A DNA stretch of 64,000 nt from Pararhodobacter oceanensis (GTDB lineage Bacteria; Pseudomonadota; Alphaproteobacteria; Rhodobacterales; Rhodobacteraceae), in contig NZ_QDKM01000001.1 in assembly GCF_003076755.1 (NCBI RefSeq), positions 372,001 through 436,000 of the forward strand, given 5' to 3'. Both the position numbers and the translations under genes were made by a program. The notes under the pieces are model-generated. The model worked only from the letters and a program-made list of their open reading frames with translations, had not been told where the DNA came from and made no database searches. Position 1 is the first letter of the stretch, and every line of letters starts with the position of its first letter. Shown here in pieces: positions 43,439 through 50,712 of the stretch.

Positions 43439-45763
43439 TCAGCTGCGATACAATTCGCCTTGGATGTCAAAGTACGCGGTGCGAATGTTCGCAATGTCTC
43501 CGAGCCTCGCCTTCGCATCGGCTGTCGTGCCGTAGCGCGCGGTTAGATAGTCCTTGAGCTTGCCTGTCGCCAACTCCGGTGATCCATGCTCTTCATAAGA
43601 TTTGAGAACACCCAAGAGAAAATCGCGCATTGGAGCATCAACAGAATTAAGGGCAGTACTCCGAGTCCTGTCGGCTCTCGCAGTTCGCGTCTGCGGCGAC
43701 GTTGCAAACAACACATAGGCGAGCACATCATAAATGTCGCTGTCGGTTGCGTCGATTAAACGCCGGATATCCCTTAAGCGGCTTTGATCAAATCCACGAT
43801 CCAACAACTGACTGAGAAACCTTTCTCGATTGTCAGGATTACTCCAAAGATCTCGAAGCTGCTCTTCATCTGCGACTAGATTTGATAAATGGCCGAACAG
43901 TTGATTAACAAGCTGCGCCGCCGTGATTGGCTTGCCATCGGCATTCCAATAAGTGGTCGTTGCAGCATATACGATCTGCCTTGCTTTTCCATCTGACAGT
44001 TTGATCACCGTCTTTTCTCGGGGTGGATCGATTGGGTCGTCGCCAACAGGCTGAGGGGGCTCACCACCCGATTCTGGCCCTGCTGGCGGCGTTCCCGGAC
44101 TGCTGGCAGGTGCGGCCGGCAGTGGCTCGCCGTCCCATTCCGGATCATTAAAGTTTTCGTGAGCTTTGACGAAATCCCAAACCGTAAAGAATTCCTTACC
44201 ATCGAAAAGACGCGTTCCACGGCCAATAATCTGCTTAAACTCGATCATCGACCGAATGGGGCGCATGAGCACGATATGCCGGATGTTGCGGGCATCAACT
44301 CCAGTGGAGAGCTTCTGCGAAGTAGTCAGGATCGTCGGGATGGTTTTCTCGTTGTCCTGAAAATCCCGCAGATACTGCTCCCCAAGTGCGCCGTCATCGG
44401 CGGTCACGCGGTGGCAATAATCGGGATTGTTGCTTTGCTTCACCTGATTGATCAGGTCGCGCACAAGCGCGGCATGCTCCTGCGTTGCACAGAAAACCAA
44501 TGTTTTTTGCCGCTGGTCGATTTGATCCATGAACTCTTTCACGCGGCTCAGCTCGCGCTCGGGGATCACGATCCTTGAATTAAAATCACCTTCGGTGAAC
44601 TTTTCGCCCTGCTCGACCTCACCCGCGATCACTTGGTCGATACCGTCATAGACATAATCGTCAATGGTGCTGATCATCTGCCGCACCTTGAATGGGGTCA
44701 GGAAGCCATCTTCGATCCCGTCACGTAGGGCGTAAGTGTAAACTGGCTCGCCGAAATAGGCGTAGGTGTCGGCGTTGTGCTTGCGCTTGGGCGTGGCGGT
44801 CAGGCCAAGCTGGGCTGCGGGTTCAAAATACTCCAGCAGCCGCCGCCACTCGCTTTCGTCCTTGGCCCCGCCCCGGTGGCATTCGTCGATCACGATAAAG
44901 TCGAAAAAGTCGGGCGGGTATTGAGTATAAACCGGTTCGCCCTCCCCAGTCATGAAGGTCTGGAAGATGGTGAAGAACAGGCTGGCGTTCTTGGGCGGGT
45001 TGCCCCGGTTCTTGCGGATCGTGTCGGGGTCGATTCGCGTGACGGCATCGCTTGGGAAGGCGCTGAACGCATTGTAAGCTTGATCGGCGAGGATGTTGCG
45101 GTCGGCGAGGAACAGGATGCGGGGGCGGCGGGTCGGTTCGCCCGACAGGTTCCACTTGGCCTGAAACAGCTTCCACGCGATCTGGAACGCGATGGAAGTC
45201 TTGCCGGTGCCGGTGGCAAGCGTCAGCAGGATGCGGCGGTCGCCTTTGGCCAGTGCTTCCAGTGCTGCATTGACGGCCTTGTGTTGGTAGTAGCGCAGCT
45301 CCCACTTGCCGCCGTCTGTCTCGAAATCAACGGCCCCGAAACGTTCGCGCCATTTGTTTTGATCGGCAAAGGTGCGGTCCCAAAGTTCGGCGGGCGTCGG
45401 GAAGGGTAAGGCCATGTCGGCCTCGGCACCGGTCAACATATCTATCTGATACCAATTCAGCCCGTTCGAGGCATAGGCGAAGCGTGACCCTAGTCGTGTG
45501 GCGTAGTCTTTGGCCTGGCCGACCCCGTTGCGGTGACTGATCCCGGCGCGCTTGGCCTCCAGCACCGCCAGTTTTTGGCCCTTGTGGACCAAAACGTAGT
45601 CCGCCGACAGTCCTTTGCCGCGCGTGCCGCCCGACTGGATGCGCCCTGGGCAGATGACCTCACGCCGAACCCTGGAACCCTTCCGCCCCCAACCAGCCGC
45701 CGCAAGGACGGGGTCTATACGCTCGGCACGGGTATCGGATTCGGTTTCGTCGTGAAAGCTCAT
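43439..45763 (-). CDS. hsdR: Type I restriction enzyme, endonuclease/translocase subunit HsdR
   Basis: 774-residue motor and nuclease subunit. The N-terminal PD-(D/E)xK nuclease reads GLSADYVLVHKGQKLAVLEAKRAG, with Asp55, Glu69 and Lys71. Superfamily 2 helicase motifs follow: TLATGTGKTS (183-189), VIDECHRGGA with DECH at 293-296, LGLTATP, and LSTGVDARNIRHIVLMRPIRS plus QIIGRGTRL. A Pro/Gly-rich linker near residues 545-580 leads to the C-terminal helical domain that contacts the methylase. It translocates DNA and cuts far from unmodified sites. The start overlaps the small gene upstream by four bases. Length is on the short side for HsdR but no motif is missing. Confidence 0.93.
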   Translation of the reverse strand: MSFHDETESDTRAERIDPVLAAAGWGRKGSRVRREVICPGRIQSGGTRGKGLSADYVLVHKGQKLAVLEAKRAGISHRNGVGQAKDYATRLGSRFAYASNGLNWYQIDMLTGAEADMALPFPTPAELWDRTFADQNKWRERFGAVDFETDGGKWELRYYQHKAVNAALEALAKGDRRILLTLATGTGKTSIAFQIAWKLFQAKWNLSGEPTRRPRILFLADRNILADQAYNAFSAFPSDAVTRIDPDTIRKNRGNPPKNASLFFTIFQTFMTGEGEPVYTQYPPDFFDFIVIDECHRGGAKDESEWRRLLEYFEPAAQLGLTATPKRKHNADTYAYFGEPVYTYALRDGIEDGFLTPFKVRQMISTIDDYVYDGIDQVIAGEVEQGEKFTEGDFNSRIVIPERELSRVKEFMDQIDQRQKTLVFCATQEHAALVRDLINQVKQSNNPDYCHRVTADDGALGEQYLRDFQDNEKTIPTILTTSQKLSTGVDARNIRHIVLMRPIRSMIEFKQIIGRGTRLFDGKEFFTVWDFVKAHENFNDPEWDGEPLPAAPASSPGTPPAGPESGGEPPQPVGDDPIDPPREKTVIKLSDGKARQIVYAATTTYWNADGKPITAAQLVNQLFGHLSNLVADEEQLRDLWSNPDNRERFLSQLLDRGFDQSRLRDIRRLIDATDSDIYDVLAYVLFATSPQTRTARADRTRSTALNSVDAPMRDFLLGVLKSYEEHGSPELATGKLKDYLTARYGTTADAKARLGDIANIRTAYFDIQGELYRS

Positions 45764-46083
45764 TTCTCGGCTCTTTTCTTCGCTCGCCTTGCTGCCAGCT
45801 TAAGTTTCTCTCGCTTTTTCTTGCCTATTTTCATAGGTATAGGCTTTGGTTCTTTTGGTGGTCGAAGGGTGCCCGCGTCAAACTCGGCTTGAGTTTGCGC
45901 AAGTCGCTCGGCGGCAACTTTTATCAAATGCTGGTGCTGCGCTTCTTTTTCCGCGGTGGTCAATGCACCAATACCCTTTGACCTTGACGCTTTCTTTTTC
46001 AGTTTACTTTTTCTATCACCAGAAAGCCAATCCGACCAAGAATTGATAATCGTAGAGCCGCCGTTGTATCCGCCTTTTCCCAT
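45760..46083 (-). CDS. Small basic protein within the hsd operon
   Basis: 107 residues, unusually rich in Lys and Arg. An N-terminal Gly/Ser/Trp stretch (GYNGGSTIINSWSDWLSG) is followed by a helical segment with several Glu/Gln/His, and a C-terminal basic tail (KKKREKLKLAARRAKKRAEK). Start ATG 46083 has a GAGGACGAG site and lies nine bases after hsdS; the stop overlaps hsdR (ATGA). Coupled translation on both sides supports a real gene. I do not recognise the family. A nucleic-acid-binding or HsdR-interacting role would fit the charge and position but is not shown. Confidence 0.7.
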   Translation of the reverse strand: MGKGGYNGGSTIINSWSDWLSGDRKSKLKKKASRSKGIGALTTAEKEAQHQHLIKVAAERLAQTQAEFDAGTLRPPKEPKPIPMKIGKKKREKLKLAARRAKKRAEK

Positions 46084-46092
46084 CTCGTCCTC

Positions 46093-47304
46093 TCAAGTCA
46101 ATTCGCCTCCAAAGGCTTTTTGCAACAGGGATTGGCGGAGGTCGTCGAGGGATTGGAGTTTGCGCGAATAGTCTTTGACGAGGGTATCAAAGTCGTTTGC
46201 GATACTTTCGATGCGTTCAACCATAGCCGCTTGTTGATCGAGAGGCGGGACAACAAACGTGATCTGGCGCACGTCACGTATGTTGATTTGCATAAGCGCA
46301 GCGCCGTAAGTCCCTGCTCTGATTTGATCTTGCACGGGCTTGGAGCGGAATTGGTAATACCCAAGCTTCTGATCCATGCGTCCCGGTTCAAATCGTACAG
46401 GAACGATACCTCTTGTCACGTTGGCACCTTTTAGTTCCTCGGATGCCATTGCGAGAACTCCGGTGCTACCTCGGACACAAAGCAGAATTTCAGTTCCTTT
46501 CAGCTTGGTGCGGGTGTAACCATTTGCCCGTGCGGGATCGATCTGTTTGAGTCCATTTAAGGTGATTATCCGTCGGCCAAGATCGGTCGGACGCACAATG
46601 GGCAGCCCGCCCGACACGTCATCGCCCGGCTGAACGATGCCATAGGATAACGTGCAATCACGTTCGACAAGCTCTTGTAGCGGTGCGCTTATCCAATCCG
46701 CAGCATGACGAGTAAAGATCGCACCAAGGTAACTCTCAAACAAATCTTGTGCGTTTTGGACGTTGGCTTCGGCGTGGGCGCGGGCGCGGGCCAGACCCTC
46801 GAAGGCCTCGTCCAGAACCGCAACAATCCGCTGTTGTTCTTCGAGCGGCGGGAGGGGGATTTCCCAATCCTTCAATATCTTAGTGTTGACTACCTGCTGT
46901 GCTGATCCCACACGTTTTCCTAAAAGGTATGTCTGTGCGAGTGGCGAAGAAATCAGATGGTGCAGAAATCGCGAGGATAACTCCGGTTTTGGACGAATAA
47001 GGATTACATTCGCGCAATTCGCCTCTCCGAGTGAGGGCGGCACAATTCCGCACTTCATTGTATCCGTTACAACACGTGTAAGCAGGAGGTCACCACCCTT
47101 AAGCTGCGACTTCTTTAGCGAGGAATGGAATTCTGGCGTGATGTATTTCAGATCCCTCAACAGAAGGCCATCTGCTCCAACGTTTTGCGTTCGTAGAAAG
47201 GCGACGCCGGTATCGCGATAATATGGGGAGGTCGTGCCGACATGGCCTACACTTACTTTCTCGCAAATTTTGGAGAGGGGAAACTTCTTCCACGCAGAGC
47301 TCAC
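46093..47304 (-). CDS. hsdS: Type I restriction enzyme specificity subunit HsdS
   Basis: 403-residue DNA-recognition subunit from GTG 47304, overlapping the hsdM stop. Two target-recognition domains are visible (about 1-165 and 205-360). Each is followed by the conserved coiled-coil spacer: IPLPPLEEQQRIVAVLDEAFEGLARARAHAE near 165-195 and VVPPLDQQAAMVERIESIANDFDTLVKDYSRKLQSLDDL near 350-390. The repeated PLPPLEEQQ/PPLDQQ pattern is diagnostic. The target sequence cannot be read from the protein. Codon use is less GC-rich than in the chromosomal neighbours. Confidence 0.93.
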   Translation of the reverse strand: MSSAWKKFPLSKICEKVSVGHVGTTSPYYRDTGVAFLRTQNVGADGLLLRDLKYITPEFHSSLKKSQLKGGDLLLTRVVTDTMKCGIVPPSLGEANCANVILIRPKPELSSRFLHHLISSPLAQTYLLGKRVGSAQQVVNTKILKDWEIPLPPLEEQQRIVAVLDEAFEGLARARAHAEANVQNAQDLFESYLGAIFTRHAADWISAPLQELVERDCTLSYGIVQPGDDVSGGLPIVRPTDLGRRIITLNGLKQIDPARANGYTRTKLKGTEILLCVRGSTGVLAMASEELKGANVTRGIVPVRFEPGRMDQKLGYYQFRSKPVQDQIRAGTYGAALMQINIRDVRQITFVVPPLDQQAAMVERIESIANDFDTLVKDYSRKLQSLDDLRQSLLQKAFGGELT

Positions 47305-48758
47305 AGCATCCCCCGAATGTCTTCGAGAATTTGCGCCGTTTCGGCATCCCGCGCCAGCATGGCGGCAATGATTTCTTCAGGGCTGCGCAGGGCCTCGGCC
47401 TCGGGTGCGTTGGGATTCTTGACTGACAGATCGTAGGTGGCCTCATCCAGATCGGCGCGTTTGACGACCCAGCTTTTCGGCCCATTGGGGCGGCTGGGTT
47501 GCAGCTCCACGAACTCCGCCAGATCGTCGTCGTTCAGCGGGTTGGTTTTGCCCATGCTGCGCCCCGGATCGAGCTGGTAAAACCAGATATCCCGCGTCGG
47601 TGCGCCCTTTTCAAAGAACAGCACCACAGTCTTGACCCCCGCGCCCTGAAACGTGCCTGACGGGCAATCAAGGATGGTGTGCAGTTCCGCCGCCTCCAGC
47701 AGTTCCTTGCGCAGGGCGACGCTGGCGTTGTCGGTATTGCTAAGGAAGGTGTTCTTGATGACGACCGCCGCGCGGCCCCCGGCCCTCAGCTTGCGGATGA
47801 AGTGTTGCAGGAACAGATAGGCGGTCTCTCCCGTGCGGATCGGGAAGTTCTGCTGCACCTCGCGCCGCTCGCCTCCTCCGAAAGGGGGATTGGCGAGGAT
47901 GATGTCGTGGCGGTCTTTTTCTTGAATATCCATCACGTTCTCGTTGAGTGTGTTGGAGTGGACAAGGTTCGGGGCCTCGATCCCGTGCAGGACCATGTTC
48001 ATGATCCCGATGATATAAGCGAGGCCCTTCTTTTCCTGTCCATAGTAGGTCTTGGTTTGCAGGGTCTCGAAGTCGGAGGCCGACAGATTGTCAGTACGCA
48101 TGTAGTCATAGGCTTCGCAGAGGAAGCCCGCAGAGCCGACGGCACCATCGTAGATCGTCTCGCCGATCTTGGGGTTGGTGACCTTGACCATCGCGCGGAT
48201 AAGCGGTCGGGGCGTGTAGTACTCCCCTCCATTGCGGCCTGCATTGCCCATTCGGCGGATGCGGGTCTCGTAGAGTTGCGACAGTTCATGCCGCTCGGCT
48301 TGTGTGTTGAACGAAAGGCTATCCACCGCTTCCAACACGTCACGCAGGATATATCCGGAGCGGAATTTGTTGCGCAGTTCGGTGAAGACCTCGCCGATCT
48401 TGTATTGGATCGTCTGCGGGCCGGTGGCGGACTGGCGGAAGGAGGCGAGGTAGGGAAACAGCTCCTGATCGACAAACTTGATCAGGTCGTCGCCGATGCG
48501 GGCCAAATTGTGGTCAAACTCGCCATCCGTTTTCGGTGCTGCCCAATTATCCCAGCGATACACCCCGCGAATAATTGGTGAATAGCTTGTTCCATCAAGT
48601 TCGGCTCGGTCTTGTCGCTCAATCTCTAGGTCATGCAGATACTTTAGGAACAACACCCAAGAAGTTTGCTCAACGTAATCAAGCTCATTTCCGACGCCTT
48701 CCTCTGCCCTAAGGTCTCTCTCGATTTTGTTAAATGCGTTCTCGTACAACCTGTACAC
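47301..48758 (-). CDS. hsdM: Type I restriction enzyme methylase subunit HsdM
   Basis: 485-residue N6-adenine methyltransferase from GTG 48758 (MYRLYENAFNKIERDLRAEEGVG). The N-terminal helical HsdM_N domain covers about 1-145. The catalytic domain has the SAM motif YDGAVGSAGFLCEAYDYM and the adenine-methylase motif IILANPPFGGGER (NPPF). The motif GGEYYTPRPLIRAMV preceding the SAM loop is typical of type I M subunits. With HsdS it protects the host chromosome. First gene of the minus-strand hsd operon. Confidence 0.94.
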   Translation of the reverse strand: MYRLYENAFNKIERDLRAEEGVGNELDYVEQTSWVLFLKYLHDLEIERQDRAELDGTSYSPIIRGVYRWDNWAAPKTDGEFDHNLARIGDDLIKFVDQELFPYLASFRQSATGPQTIQYKIGEVFTELRNKFRSGYILRDVLEAVDSLSFNTQAERHELSQLYETRIRRMGNAGRNGGEYYTPRPLIRAMVKVTNPKIGETIYDGAVGSAGFLCEAYDYMRTDNLSASDFETLQTKTYYGQEKKGLAYIIGIMNMVLHGIEAPNLVHSNTLNENVMDIQEKDRHDIILANPPFGGGERREVQQNFPIRTGETAYLFLQHFIRKLRAGGRAAVVIKNTFLSNTDNASVALRKELLEAAELHTILDCPSGTFQGAGVKTVVLFFEKGAPTRDIWFYQLDPGRSMGKTNPLNDDDLAEFVELQPSRPNGPKSWVVKRADLDEATYDLSVKNPNAPEAEALRSPEEIIAAMLARDAETAQILEDIRGML

Positions 48759-48834
48759 CTTTCAAAGCGTCTTTTTGCCCATAGAACAACGTAGAATTGT
48801 TTTGCGCAAGCTATGCTGACTGCCTCCACCTTAG

Positions 48835-48863
48835 CTGACGGCTCGGAAAAAGGCTGATATAAT
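48835..48863 (+). promoter_or_regulatory. Candidate promoter for the gene at 48881
   Basis: CTGACG (48835-48840), a 17-base spacer and a perfect TATAAT (48858-48863). Transcription from it would start near 48870, leaving only about ten bases before ATG 48881, so the transcript may be almost leaderless or use a later start. The divergent hsd operon promoter must also lie in 48759-48880. Confidence 0.4.
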
Positions 48864-48880
48864 AATCGAAGCCATGCACG

Positions 48881-49822
48881 ATGGGCCTGCAATCGGTGAA
48901 GGTTGAAGCGGTGCGAGTGGGAAATCAAACAGCCAGTCACATAAAAAAGTTTCGCGAAGCCAACGAACTCGTGCGCCGCGGCGGCCCTTGCGCGCCGAAC
49001 TGCGGAGCCCGGACGCGAACTGGTACGCTCTGTGCGCAACCGCCCATTCGAGAGGGGAATGGGCGGTGCTTGAGCCATGCGGGGCCAAAAGCAGCGAACG
49101 CGCACCGTGCTGCTCAACGCCGAGCATTTGAAGCAGGCCGGATCAGCCCCGAAACTTGGAACCGGGCAGAAGCACGGCGTGCAGCAAACCGCCTGACACG
49201 CGAATGGAAGAAAGACCCTTGGCTGCAGGGCAGCACCATTGACTTAGCCGAGCACGAGCGCGCCTTCCGGGACGCAGCGGGGGTGGGTGTGGATGCTCTG
49301 CCCCCGGCAGTGCTGGATTGGTTGCGCTGGCGCTATCGGCGGACGCAGATAGACCGGCAGAACGGCGGAGCGTGGCTCAAGGCGCTGCGGCATGAATTAC
49401 CTCGGCGCGTAGCCGCAGCAGGGCCGCGTCCGGCAGGGGGTACGACGCATCCGCAAATCCCAATGAGCGCGCCCCGGACGTGGATTGTGGACGCCGGACG
49501 TGCCGCAAACGCAGAGGGGATGCCCCGCCGAGCTCTGCCGGACAGGCCACGCGCACCCAAGGTCCAACGCGGTAAAGGCTACGGGCATCGCGGTCGCCCC
49601 CGGACACAATCTGCGGACGCGGACGAGTTCGCGGACCTCATGCGCATTTATCGTGAACAGGTAACTATTCTGGAGCCGATTATGGAAGTTATGCGTGGTG
49701 AGGAAAAGCAATTGGCTGTCTTGCGCTTGTTGCGCGATGTGTTGACGCGCCCTGACGATATTGGGGCGCGTCAACGGTGGTTAGCCTTGGTTATGGCCGG
49801 ACGGGGCGGTGAACACCCATAG
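48881..49822 (+). CDS. Island protein with N-terminal Cys-rich (HGGxTG-like) motif
   Basis: 313 residues from ATG 48881; no clear ribosome site, so an internal GTG start is possible. Residues 38-70 read CAPNCGARTRTGTLCAQPPIREG then GRCLSHAGPKA. This is the zinc-knuckle-like arrangement (Cys, Cys, Cys, Cys, His) seen in many phage- and island-borne HGGxTG-type proteins of unknown function. The remainder is basic and helical with several Arg/Trp clusters and no transmembrane segment. It is the only plus-strand gene of the island, between hsdM and an unknown minus-strand gene. Real gene: likely. Function unknown; DNA binding would be the simplest guess. Confidence 0.65.
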   Translation: MGLQSVKVEAVRVGNQTASHIKKFREANELVRRGGPCAPNCGARTRTGTLCAQPPIREGNGRCLSHAGPKAANAHRAAQRRAFEAGRISPETWNRAEARRAANRLTREWKKDPWLQGSTIDLAEHERAFRDAAGVGVDALPPAVLDWLRWRYRRTQIDRQNGGAWLKALRHELPRRVAAAGPRPAGGTTHPQIPMSAPRTWIVDAGRAANAEGMPRRALPDRPRAPKVQRGKGYGHRGRPRTQSADADEFADLMRIYREQVTILEPIMEVMRGEEKQLAVLRLLRDVLTRPDDIGARQRWLALVMAGRGGEHP

Positions 49823-49913
49823 CGGCGTCAAGAGCGTTTATGAACTCGCGCCCCCAGAGCAAGCTGCTTGATGCCCCTTGCGCCGTTAAAGGTAAGCCCG
49901 CCGAAGTCCATTT

Positions 49914-50372
49914 CTATGTCTTGCGGCACTGAAGCACAGGCAGTGAGAGCGACGCTGCGCTCACCAGCGTTGCCGGGTTCATCATCAGCATCACCAATGA
50001 AACGTTCATCTGGTCTGCCACTTGCGCCAGACTCCAGATGACCTCGCAGAATTGCTCTTCTTCCCGAGCGGATGGGGAGCGTGGCGGCGGTGCAGCGCCA
50101 TCAATCAAGTATACGCCCAATTTATTACGCCCCGAAGCAGGGTCGGCGCGGCGAATGATGCAGGGAACCTGCGCAGCGCCGGGCCGCGCGTGAGGTATGA
50201 CTTTCTTCCCCGGCTTGCCAGACGCGGTAGCGCAGCCGACAAAAGAACCGGCATTCGCGATAGCGCGTAAGGCGGCGATTGGCACTTGCCCAAGGCGGAA
50301 TTCCCGCTCTGGCCGCTCGTTGAACCAACGGTCTGCCTTTTTCAACCATGGGTGCTGGCTGTTTTGTTTCAT
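49914..50372 (-). CDS. Hypothetical island protein
   Basis: 152 residues from ATG 50372, with an AGGAGA site nine bases upstream. It begins KQNSQHPWLKKADRWFNERPEREFRLGQ and has a moderately hydrophobic helix near residues 112-140 (VIWSLAQVADQMNVSLVMLMM). I recognise no family. It lies downstream of the primase-helicase gene beyond the repeat array, on the same strand, and converges with the gene at 48881-49822. An opposing open frame at 50022-50270 is judged a shadow. Confidence 0.55.
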   Translation of the reverse strand: MKQNSQHPWLKKADRWFNERPEREFRLGQVPIAALRAIANAGSFVGCATASGKPGKKVIPHARPGAAQVPCIIRRADPASGRNKLGVYLIDGAAPPPRSPSAREEEQFCEVIWSLAQVADQMNVSLVMLMMNPATLVSAASLSLPVLQCRKT

Positions 50373-50455
50373 GAAAAAATTCTCCTATAGTAGCGGGACT
50401 GCGATAAGTCGTCCCGGTAGGCAAACCGTTAGAACCTCTCTTTCTGCGCTCATTT

Positions 50456-50663
50456 GCGCCAGTCAGTGCGCCAGTCGCGTCGTCTCTATGCCCGGCAGGG
50501 GGGCTGTGTGAGAAAGCCTGCAAAATGCCTGCGCCAGTCAGTAAATCCCCTAAGGGAAAACTCTACTGGCGCAGGGCTTCGCCCTTAGGTGGCGAAAGCC
50601 TGCGCCCATGCAGGTTTGTGACAGTGCGCGCCAGTAAGTGCGCCAGTCAACGTTCAGTGGCGC
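50456..50663. repeat. Iteron-like GCGCCAGT repeat array (candidate replication origin)
   Basis: Within the 340-base gap 50373-50712 there are six exact copies of GCGCCAGT. Direct copies start at 50456 and 50468 (12-base period), 50531, 50628 and 50640 (again a 12-base period), and one is inverted at 50565-50572. A seventh, imperfect inverted copy is at 50656-50663. Most direct copies extend to GCGCCAGTCA or GCGCCAGTAAGT. The array stands directly beside the primase-helicase gene, as in P4-like elements and small plasmids where the replication protein binds such repeats. No gene is seen inside it. Origin function is inferred. Confidence 0.65.
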
Positions 50664-50712
50664 AGTCGCTAATATGCCCCTTGCCGGGGCAAAGAACTGC
50701 TTTTGGCGCGGC

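Noticed and set aside
48881-49822. Possible small terminase subunit for satellite packaging
   Set aside because: The Cys-rich motif and basic helices do not match a terminase fold that I can recognise, and no large terminase, capsid or portal gene is nearby.
50022-50270. 82-codon plus-strand frame inside 49914-50372
   Set aside because: No ribosome site; the minus-strand frame has a good AGGAGA site and runs the full length of the segment.
50456-50663. CRISPR array
   Set aside because: The repeated word is only 8-12 bases, spacing is irregular, one copy is inverted and no cas gene is present; an iteron-like origin fits better.
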